From NCBI GenBank assembly GCA_937897585.1, contig CALCNY010000085.1, forward strand, positions 1 to 10,518: a DNA stretch of 10,518 nucleotides, in the 5' to 3' direction. The translations under genes and the position numbers were made by a program. The notes under the pieces are model-generated. The model made no database searches. It was not told the origin of the DNA and saw only the letters and a list, made by a program, of their open reading frames with translations. Shown here piece after piece: positions 5,325-10,518 of the stretch. Source of the stretch: an uncultured Chitinophagaceae bacterium. Its GTDB lineage: Bacteria > Bacteroidota > Bacteroidia > Chitinophagales > Chitinophagaceae. Every line of letters begins with the position of its first letter. The first letter of the stretch is position 1.

Positions 5325-6800
5325 ATGGCTGCTACAAAAAAAAATACATTAAAACTCAAGTTCGATAGTTCTCGCAATTTGGCACCTGCACTAGAAAGTA
5401 AGAGTGTTGCAAAAATTGCTGAACGTTATGATTTATTCATCAACGGAAAATTTGAGAAACCTTCATCGAAAAAATATTTCGATACCATCAATCCGGCTAA
5501 TGAAGAAAAATTGTCTTCTATTGCTGATGCCAATTCCACAGATGTCAATAAAGCAGTAGTGGCAGCAAGAACCGCCTATGAGAAAACATGGAAGAAAACA
5601 GCTCCAAAAGAAAGAGCTAAATATATTTATCGCATTGCAAGATTGATTCAAGAACATGCCAGAGAGTTGGCTGTGATTGAAACATTGGATGGTGGAAAGC
5701 CTATAAGAGAGAGTCGCGATTTTGATGTGCCTACCGCTGCCAATCACTTTTTTTATTATGCGGGATGGGCGGATAAATTGGAATATGCTTTTCCTAACAG
5801 GAACCCACAACCGCTGGGTGTAGCTGGTCAAATCATTCCATGGAATTTTCCATTATTGATGGCTGCCTGGAAAATCGCACCTGCTTTGGCAACAGGAAAT
5901 ACTGTTGTTTTAAAACCTGCTGAAACAACTTCTTTGACTGCATTGAAACTCGCGGAAATTATTCAGGAAGCGGATTTGCCTCCAGGTGTTGTAAATATCA
6001 TCACAGGTGCAGGAGCTACCGGTGCAGCTTTGGTCAATCATCCTGATATCAATAAAATTGCATTTACTGGTTCTACGGAAGTTGGAAAAATTATTCAGAA
6101 AGCCATAGCAGGAACTAATAAAAAAGCTACATTAGAATTAGGTGGTAAAGCTGCTAACATTATTTTTGATGATGCCCCATTGGATCAAGCTGTGGAAGGA
6201 ATCATCAATGGTATCTTTTTCAACCAAGGTCATGTATGTTGTGCAGGTTCGAGATTATTCGTTCAGGAATCAGTTTATAAAATCGTACTGCAAAAACTAA
6301 AAGACAGAATGGAGACTTTAATTGTAGGCGATCCTTTGGATAAGAATACAGATATCGGCGCCATCAATTCAAAACAACAACTCGAAGTCATTAATAAATA
6401 TTTGAAACTCGGTCAGCAAGAAGGTGCGGAAATATTTCAAACCAACTGTGGTATTCCTAAAAAAGGATTTTACTGTCGTCCGACAATTTTTACCAATGTG
6501 GCTCAATCCAATCGCATTGTACAGGAAGAAATTTTCGGGCCGGTGTTAGCCATTCAAACTTTCAGAACTGAAGATGAGGTGATAGAAAAAGCCAACAACA
6601 CACCTTTCGGACTTTCAGCAGGCGTATGGACAGACAAGGGTTCTAAGATTTTCAACATGACATCTAAATTAAAAGCTGGTGTCATTTGGGCAAATACATA
6701 CAATAAATTCGATCCTGTTTCTCCGTTTGGAGGATTTAAAGAAAGTGGTTTTGGAAGGGAAGGGGGATTGCATGGCCTTGGTGCATACTTAAAGGTTTAG
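5325..6800 (+). CDS. Aldehyde dehydrogenase, catalytic chain (ALDH16-like first half)
   Basis: The 491-residue chain is a complete catalytic NAD(P)-dependent aldehyde dehydrogenase, oxidising an aldehyde to an acid in the cytosol. Next to deoC, acetaldehyde is the likely substrate (inference). Visible catalytic and cofactor residues are Asn174 (PWNFP), Lys197 (LKPAE), Glu271 (ELGGK), the nucleophile Cys305 (GHVCCAGSR) and Glu402 (EEIFGPV). The chain ends at GREGGLHGLGAYLKV, where most family members continue with a C-terminal strand of the type YTEVKTV used in oligomerisation. The TAG stop lies within the first unit of a 9-bp array. The GREGG...AYLK ending resembles the end of the catalytic part of ALDH16 proteins, whose extra Rossmann-like domain here seems to be the next gene. 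The ATG follows a CAA-rich leader with no Shine-Dalgarno sequence. Confidence 0.93.
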   Translation: MAATKKNTLKLKFDSSRNLAPALESKSVAKIAERYDLFINGKFEKPSSKKYFDTINPANEEKLSSIADANSTDVNKAVVAARTAYEKTWKKTAPKERAKYIYRIARLIQEHARELAVIETLDGGKPIRESRDFDVPTAANHFFYYAGWADKLEYAFPNRNPQPLGVAGQIIPWNFPLLMAAWKIAPALATGNTVVLKPAETTSLTALKLAEIIQEADLPPGVVNIITGAGATGAALVNHPDINKIAFTGSTEVGKIIQKAIAGTNKKATLELGGKAANIIFDDAPLDQAVEGIINGIFFNQGHVCCAGSRLFVQESVYKIVLQKLKDRMETLIVGDPLDKNTDIGAINSKQQLEVINKYLKLGQQEGAEIFQTNCGIPKKGFYCRPTIFTNVAQSNRIVQEEIFGPVLAIQTFRTEDEVIEKANNTPFGLSAGVWTDKGSKIFNMTSKLKAGVIWANTYNKFDPVSPFGGFKESGFGREGGLHGLGAYLKV

Positions 6801-6840
6801 AAGGTTCAATAAGTTCAAAATGTTCAAAAGGTTCAAAAGG
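6796..6840. repeat. Direct 9-bp array overlapping the ALDH stop codon (element 5, no right arm)
   Basis: Five units in exact 9-bp phase include two perfect adjacent copies of TTCAAAAGG (6823-6831 and 6832-6840). The first unit, TTTAGAAGG (6796-6804), contains the TAG stop of the aldehyde dehydrogenase. This is the only element without a reverse-complement arm; a C/G-rich stem-loop stands where that arm would be. Confidence 0.82.
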
Positions 6841-6864
6841 TTATAAGTCAAACGCCGATCAAAT

Positions 6865-6888
6865 TCCCCCTTTGGGGGATTGAGGGGG
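6865..6888. repeat. C/G-run stem-loop with two alternative partners
   Basis: TCCCCC (6865-6870) can pair with GGGGGA (6874-6879) across a 3-nt loop, or its C-run can pair with a second GGGGG at 6884-6888. The two pairings exclude each other. Short intergenic C-run/G-run elements like this occur repeatedly in Bacteroidota as far as I know. No T-run follows, so a terminator role is not supported. It ends 22 bases before the start of the second aldehyde dehydrogenase-like gene. Confidence 0.6.
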
Positions 6889-6910
6889 CTCCAAACAACA
6901 AACAATAATT

Positions 6911-7801
6911 ATGTCTACAAAAAGAGTAACAGTCCTCAAAACATACAAAATCTACATCGGCGGGCAATTTCCCAGAACCGAATCGGGAAGATATTATGTG
7001 GCGTCTAACCCTAAAGGTGAGCATCTCGCCAATATGTGCTTATGTTCTAGAAAAGATGTTAGAGACGCAATAGGAACTGCCCGTGGTGCATTTGGCGGTT
7101 GGAGCGCCAGAGCTGCTTTTAATCGCGGACAAATTTTATATCGTATCGCAGAAATGCTCGAAGGTAGAAAAGCACAATTTATTGAAGAGTTGATGTTGCA
7201 AGGTTCAAGTAAAGTTGCTGCAGAAAAAGAAATAACGCTTTCAATTGACAGATTGATTTATTACAGTGGATGGTGCGATAAATACCAGCAGATATTTAGT
7301 AGTGTGAACCCGGTGGCCTCATCGCATTTTAATTTCTCAGCATTGGAGCCAATGGGAGTTGTGACGATTGTTGCCCCACAACAATCTTCATTGATTGGCT
7401 TGGTGTCTGTAATGGCACCTGTTATTGCAGGAGGAAATACTTGTGTGATACTCGCTTCCGAGACAAAACCATTATGTGCTGTTACTTTTGCTGAAGTGTT
7501 GAATAGTTCTGATTTGCCCGGAGGTGTTGTTAATATTCTTACCGGAAAAGTTTCAGAATTATTATCTCATTTATCCAATCACATGGATGTAAATGCGGTT
7601 TGCTTTTCAGAATCAGATACATCATCCATTAAAATGGTAAAAGAAAATGCGGCATTAAATGTAAAGCGCACTGCATTTTATGAAAACGAAAAATGGATGA
7701 ATGAAAACACACAATCTCCTTATTTCATCAATGATTTTCAGGAGGTAAAAACAACCTGGCATCCGATTGAAAATATTGGAGGGGCGAAGTCGGGTTATTA
7801 A
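6911..7801 (+). CDS. Catalytically inactive ALDH-like Rossmann protein (ALDH16 C-terminal-domain-like)
   Basis: Residues 11-212 align with the NAD-binding domain of aldehyde dehydrogenases and with the preceding gene (for example YYSGW at 117-121 and DLPGGVVNILTG at 201-212). The usual PWNFP Asn is replaced in APQQSS (155-160), and the cofactor lysine position in the VVLKPAE motif is Leu181. ELGGK and the whole catalytic domain with its cysteine are absent. After a short connector the protein ends with FQEVKTTWHP (276-285), which resembles the C-terminal oligomerisation strand of normal family members. This matches the known make-up of ALDH16, whose added C-terminal domain is a Rossmann fold with a beta-flap packing on the catalytic chain. 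With 491 + 296 residues the pair approaches fused ALDH16 length. A non-catalytic partner subunit is more likely than a pseudogene: the frame is clean and only 65 bp separate it from the next gene. Confidence 0.8.
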   Translation: MSTKRVTVLKTYKIYIGGQFPRTESGRYYVASNPKGEHLANMCLCSRKDVRDAIGTARGAFGGWSARAAFNRGQILYRIAEMLEGRKAQFIEELMLQGSSKVAAEKEITLSIDRLIYYSGWCDKYQQIFSSVNPVASSHFNFSALEPMGVVTIVAPQQSSLIGLVSVMAPVIAGGNTCVILASETKPLCAVTFAEVLNSSDLPGGVVNILTGKVSELLSHLSNHMDVNAVCFSESDTSSIKMVKENAALNVKRTAFYENEKWMNENTQSPYFINDFQEVKTTWHPIENIGGAKSGY

Positions 7802-7809
7802 TCAGTTTA

Positions 7810-7851
7810 TTTGAATTAACAATTTTTCGTATTATATATTGACTAATTTTA
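7810..7851 (+). promoter_or_regulatory. Possible promoter of the lemA-TPM cluster (weak)
   Basis: In the 65-bp AT-rich gap before lemA, TTTG (7810-7813) is followed after 21 nt by TATATTGA (7835-7842). A second -7-like TAATTTTA (7844-7851) resembles the deoC -7 box but has no TTTG at the right distance. Either would leave a short leader. A change of gene function and the lack of a 9-bp array here support a new transcription unit, but the match is weak. Confidence 0.3.
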
Positions 7852-7866
7852 CAAAAAATTAAAAAC

Positions 7867-8460
7867 ATGAGCACAGGAAAAATTACTTTAATCGTTATCG
7901 CTGCCTTATTTGTTATCGTTGGATTTTGGGGTTGTAATGGATATAATGGTCTGGTGAGTGCCGACCAAGGTGTAAAAAAAGTATGGGGCAATGTAGAAAC
8001 CAATTACCAGCGCCGTACAGATTTGTATAGCAGTGTGATCAAAACTATTGAAGGTTCTGCCAATTTCGAAAAATCAACATTGAAAGAAGTAATGGAAGCC
8101 AGATCAAAAGCTACACAAATAAAAGTAGATATCAACGATCCTGCTTCATTAGCTGCTTATCAAAAAGCACAAGCCAATTTGCAAGGTTCATTCAGCAGAC
8201 TAATGGCAGTTGCAGAAAACTACCCTAATTTAAAAACGACAGATGCATTCAGAGATTTTCAAGCTCAACAAGAAGGAACAGAAAACAGAATCAATGTAGC
8301 TCGTCAGGATTATAACAAAGCCATTGAAGATTACAATCTGAGAGTAAAAAGATTTCCAGGTGTAATATTGGCACGTTTGTTTGGATACACCGATAAGCCT
8401 TACTATAAAGCAGATGAAGGAACTGAAAAAGCCCCTGAAATTAAATTCGACATCAAGTAA
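7867..8460 (+). CDS. lemA: LemA family protein
   Basis: The 197-residue protein has one N-terminal membrane segment (about residues 6-22) and a helical, coiled-coil-rich body predicted to lie outside the cytoplasm. Family landmarks are CNGYNGLV (23-30), NVETNYQRRTDLY (42-54), the conserved AENYPNLK (116-123), ARQDYN (145-150) and YNLRVKRFPG (156-165). Cys23 ends the membrane segment, but the preceding FWG is not a classical lipobox, so lipidation is doubtful. The biochemical role of LemA proteins is not established. They are commonly encoded beside TPM-domain (YgcG-type) proteins, as here, which suggests a shared envelope function. Start choice is simple: the ATG follows an A-rich leader and directly precedes the membrane segment. 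Confidence 0.95.
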   Translation: MSTGKITLIVIAALFVIVGFWGCNGYNGLVSADQGVKKVWGNVETNYQRRTDLYSSVIKTIEGSANFEKSTLKEVMEARSKATQIKVDINDPASLAAYQKAQANLQGSFSRLMAVAENYPNLKTTDAFRDFQAQQEGTENRINVARQDYNKAIEDYNLRVKRFPGVILARLFGYTDKPYYKADEGTEKAPEIKFDIK

Positions 8461-8501
8461 TCATTTTTCATGGCTCTTTATGAGAGCTTTAAGCCTATCA
8501 C

Positions 8502-8957
8502 ATGTTTTCAATCTTCAAAAAGAAACGTTTTTTATCTGATGCAGAGAACAAGTGTATTGTAGAAGCATTGAAGGCTACAGAACTTCTCACTAGTGGTGAA
8601 GTTAGAATATTCATTGAATCCCGAAATCCTTTGGTAAGCACTATGGACAGGGCGATGTCTGTTTTTTTTGAATTGCAAATGGAGAAAACACAACAACGCA
8701 ATGCCGTGCTTTTATATATTGCCGTTAAAGATAAAGAAGTAGCCTTGTTTGGCGATGAAGGTATCCATCAGCAAGTAGGACATGATTTCTGGAACCAGCA
8801 AGTACAACAAATGGTTTCATTGTTTAAAGAGAACAACCTCACCGATGGGATTGTCAAATGTTTGGTTGAAGTTGGACATGTCCTCGTAGAAAAATTTCCT
8901 TATCAGGAAGGTATAGATAAAAATGAATTGCCAGATGAAATAGTGTTTGGCAATTAA
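8502..8957 (+). CDS. TPM-domain protein, no signal peptide
   Basis: The 151-residue product carries a TPM domain (named after TLP18.3, Psb32 and MOLO-1). It shows the L-T-S-G-E-V-R-I pattern (29-36), the hydrophobic strand NAVLLYIAVKDKEVALFGDEGI (67-88) and the helical end with FWNQQVQQM (96-104). The N-terminus (MFSIFKKKRF) is short and basic, with no signal peptide or membrane segment, so this copy appears cytoplasmic or peripheral. TPM domains in other systems have been linked to phosphatase activity and membrane-protein assembly; the role here is unknown. It lies 41 bp after lemA, with a small GCTCT/AGAGC stem-loop (8473-8487) between, and 12 bp before a second, exported TPM gene. One operon is likely. 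Confidence 0.85.
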   Translation: MFSIFKKKRFLSDAENKCIVEALKATELLTSGEVRIFIESRNPLVSTMDRAMSVFFELQMEKTQQRNAVLLYIAVKDKEVALFGDEGIHQQVGHDFWNQQVQQMVSLFKENNLTDGIVKCLVEVGHVLVEKFPYQEGIDKNELPDEIVFGN

Positions 8958-8969
8958 ACAACGCAACTC

Positions 8970-9728
8970 TTGAAACACACGATAAAAATATTATTTCTTT
9001 CTGCACTGCTGTTTTGTATTCAATTTGCATATTCACAAAACATTCCGTTTAAGCCCCATCCACCAAGGCTTGTAAATGATTATACCAATACATTAACGCA
9101 GGATCAGAACAATGCGATAGAAAGAAAACTTGAGGCTTTTGAAGATAGTACCTCTACACAAATTGCAGTTATTATCATTCAATCACTTGAAGGCTCAGAA
9201 ATTAGCGATTATGCGTTGAAGTTAGGTCGTTCCTGGGGGATTGGTGGAGCTGATTATAACAATGGTGTTGTTTTTTTGATTTCGATTGGAGATAAAAAAA
9301 TAAACATTTCAACCGGCTATGGCGTTGAAGGAGCATTGCCTGATATAACTGCAAAGCACATTATTGACGATGTTGTAAAGCCCAATTTCAAAGGAAGTGA
9401 TTATTATAGAGGCATAGATGAAGGAACTGATGCGATTATCAAAGCTGTTAAAGGGGAATACCAGACACCCAGAAAAAAAGGAAGAGGAGTTTCCGGTTCA
9501 AGAGCCATAATGGCCATCATCATCGTTATCATATTACTATCATTATTTTCCGGCGGAGGTGGCGGTGGTTCATTTATGAGTAGTCGTGGACAAAGACGTT
9601 ATGGAGGGCCAATGATTTTCCCAATGGGTGGTTTCGGCGGATCAGGTGGTGGAAATTCTGGAGGTGGCGGATTTGGAGGATTTGGTGGTGGTAGTTTCGG
9701 AGGCGGCGGAGCGAGTGGGGGGTGGTAG
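8970..9728 (+). CDS. Exported TPM-domain protein with membrane anchor and Gly-rich tail (YgcG-like)
   Basis: The 252-residue protein begins with a signal peptide (residues 1-22, ending AYSQ). A TPM domain (about 33-160) follows, with VNDYTNTL (35-42), the strand TQIAVIII (63-70), GRSWGIG (86-92), NNGVVFLIS (97-105) and GYGVEGALPD (116-125). A membrane segment (179-194) and a glycine-rich tail ending GGGGASGGW, the ending typical of YgcG-type proteins, complete it. The TPM domain should face the periplasm. The start is TTG at 8970: the upstream gene's stop codon is in the same frame four codons earlier, and no ATG exists before residue 181. The 12-bp gap suggests translation linked to the upstream TPM gene, with LemA as likely partner. 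Function is not established. Confidence 0.9.
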   Translation: MKHTIKILFLSALLFCIQFAYSQNIPFKPHPPRLVNDYTNTLTQDQNNAIERKLEAFEDSTSTQIAVIIIQSLEGSEISDYALKLGRSWGIGGADYNNGVVFLISIGDKKINISTGYGVEGALPDITAKHIIDDVVKPNFKGSDYYRGIDEGTDAIIKAVKGEYQTPRKKGRGVSGSRAIMAIIIVIILLSLFSGGGGGGSFMSSRGQRRYGGPMIFPMGGFGGSGGGNSGGGGFGGFGGGSFGGGGASGGW

Positions 9729-9737
9729 TAGCTGAAG

Positions 9738-9782
9738 TTGAAAAGTTTCAATACGTTTAAAACGTTTAAAAGGTTTCAGAAG
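9738..9782. repeat. Direct 9-bp array (element 6, left arm)
   Basis: Five units in 9-bp phase (for example TTTAAAACG at 9756 and TTTAAAAGG at 9765) start nine bases after the stop of the exported TPM gene. Together with the reverse arm at 9852-9887 they flank a 69-nt centre in the gap between convergent genes. Confidence 0.78.
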
Positions 9783-9784
9783 TT

Positions 9785-9839
9785 AATTAGTATCTAGCAT
9801 CTATATCCAGAATCTAGCATCAAGTGTCTATCATCCAGA
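9785..9839. repeat. Second repeat type: degenerate 7-bp array
   Basis: Between the arms of element 6 lies a different short-period array with consensus ATCYAGM. ATCTAGC occurs at 9792-9798 and 9812-9818, and ATCCAGA at 9805-9811 and 9833-9839. The intervening units are 6-7 bp and more degenerate. The period and sequence are unrelated to the 9-bp family. Confidence 0.65.
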
Positions 9840-9851
9840 TTATGCTTTCAA

Positions 9852-9887
9852 CTTCTTGAACTTATGAAACCTTTTAAACCTTTTGAA
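9852..9887. repeat. Reverse-complement 9-bp array (element 6, right arm)
   Basis: Four reverse units in exact 9-bp phase end with CCTTTTAAA (9870-9878) and a perfect CCTTTTGAA (9879-9887). They stop two bases before the stop codon of the minus-strand gene. Lying between convergent genes, the whole element could limit read-through from both sides. Confidence 0.8.
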
Positions 9888-9889
9888 CT

Positions 9890-10506
9890 TTATTTAAAAA
9901 CACTATTCACATACTCCTCAACTTCTTTCCCTTTCGCTTTACTCAATTTATCGAAAGCTTTTTTATATCCTGGATCTACAAAACTTCTGTATTGCTCAGG
10001 AATCATTTTTCTGAAATTCATCATGTAGTCGATTCCAGTTTTGATTTTGGTGATATCATTTACTTTTAATAAATAATCAGCAAATTTTTCATTCATGCTA
10101 AATTTCTCCTGACTTGGAGGCAATTCGTTGTAAGTGTTAGCAACAAAATCAAAATCAGCTTCTGTTCCTTTTGTAATCAACACATCGATAATGACATTGC
10201 CTAAATCTCCTTTAGCATCACTGCTGTATTTTTTCGCCAATTCGTAAGAGCCGTCAGGATTCAATGCAGCTAAGCCTTTGAAAGCAGCTCCTGCAACTGA
10301 ATAAGAGGAATCGTTGATAGCTGTTTCGTAAATAGATTGATATTTTTTATCTCCATTTTTTACAAGGAAATTCAATGCAGCTGCTTTTACATTTCTGTTT
10401 TTTTCAGTTTTAGCCAACTCTTCAATTTGAGAAATGATATTTGCATCGTTTTTCATTGAAGAAGAAGATAGCTTCTGAATGGTTGCAATTCTTAGTTTAT
10501 AAAATT
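9890..10506 (-). CDS. C-terminal part of a probable M1 family aminopeptidase (5' end missing)
   Basis: The minus-strand frame encodes 188 residues from an internal Met at 10456, but it stays open for another 16 codons (reading FYKLRIATIQKL and four serines) to the contig edge. The true gene is therefore longer and cut by the window. The visible part is a run of paired helices of HEAT or ERAP1-C type (for example NVKAAALNFLVKNGD and YSVAGAAFKGLAALNPD), followed by PPSQEKFSMNEKFADYLLK and MIPEQYRSFVDP. From memory this resembles the C-terminal domain of Bacteroidota M1 zinc aminopeptidases. The catalytic HExxH and GAMEN motifs would lie upstream and cannot be seen. The apparent stop at 10505-10507 uses a base of the adapter sequence and is not real. 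Confidence 0.68.
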
Positions 10507-10518
10507 AGATCGGAAGAG
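10507..10518. other. Illumina adapter remnant at the contig end
   Basis: The final 12 bases, AGATCGGAAGAG, are identical to the first 12 bases of the standard TruSeq adapter read-through sequence and end exactly at the contig edge. They are almost certainly not genomic. They create a false in-frame stop in the minus-strand gene. Confidence 0.95.

Noticed and set aside
6911..7801. The short ALDH-like gene as a frameshifted pseudogene of a full aldehyde dehydrogenase
   Set aside because: No catalytic-domain remnants follow in any frame in the 65 bp before lemA, the frame is clean, and the protein ends in its own strand-like tail.
3870..7801. A bacterial microcompartment locus, because deoC plus aldehyde dehydrogenase occurs in some
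   Set aside because: No shell protein genes or encapsulation peptides are seen; the neighbours are a phosphorylase and LemA/TPM proteins.
8473..8487. A GCTCT/AGAGC stem-loop between lemA and the first TPM gene as a terminator
   Set aside because: Only five base pairs and a short TTT follow, and the genes are closely spaced as in an operon.
1142..9887. The 9-bp arrays as CRISPR
   Set aside because: Units are only 9 bp, directly adjacent and degenerate, with no unique spacers and no cas genes.

Overview
The window looks like a draft contig from an AT-rich member of the Bacteroidota, probably near Chitinophagales. The organism call is an inference. It rests on start sites without Shine-Dalgarno sequences, promoter-like TTTG / TAnnTTTR pairs, the style of the LemA and TPM proteins, an M1-aminopeptidase-type C-terminus and intergenic palindromes of a kind I associate with this phylum. 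No rRNA, tRNA, CRISPR array or transposase gene was found. The last 12 bases (10507-10518) match the start of the Illumina TruSeq adapter, so the right edge is a sequencing artefact rather than genome.

Layout, left to right: gapA (124-1134) and pgk (1267-2466), two consecutive glycolytic enzymes; a 382-bp gene-free stretch (2467-2848) holding repeat arrays, two identical GC-rich palindromes and a clear intrinsic terminator; a uridine-phosphorylase-type nucleoside phosphorylase (2849-3721, GTG start); deoC (3870-4775) behind the best promoter in the window; a small S23p-type four-helix-bundle gene (4855-5250); a full catalytic aldehyde dehydrogenase (5325-6800); a 296-residue, catalytically empty aldehyde-dehydrogenase-like protein (6911-7801); lemA (7867-8460) with two TPM-domain genes (8502-8957 and 8970-9728); and, on the minus strand, the C-terminal part of a probable M1 aminopeptidase (9890 to the contig edge).

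The metabolic genes fit one route. The phosphorylase releases (deoxy)ribose-1-phosphate from nucleosides. DeoC splits deoxyribose-5-phosphate into acetaldehyde and glyceraldehyde-3-phosphate. The aldehyde dehydrogenase pair can oxidise the acetaldehyde, and GapA and Pgk carry the triose phosphate into glycolysis. The phosphopentomutase that would link the first two steps is not in the window. The two aldehyde dehydrogenase genes together resemble a split ALDH16: a catalytic chain that stops where the usual C-terminal oligomerisation strand would begin, followed by a Rossmann-only chain that ends in such a strand.

The most unusual feature is a family of degenerate 9-bp tandem arrays (consensus TTCAAAAGG) in six intergenic regions. 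The direct array always lies on the left. In five of the six its reverse complement lies on the right, so each pair can form a long imperfect hairpin. The space between the arms varies: 4 nt, 12 nt, a 7-bp-period array, palindromes plus a terminator, or the whole S23p-type gene. The arrays are absent inside the lemA-TPM-TPM cluster. I know of no named family for them.
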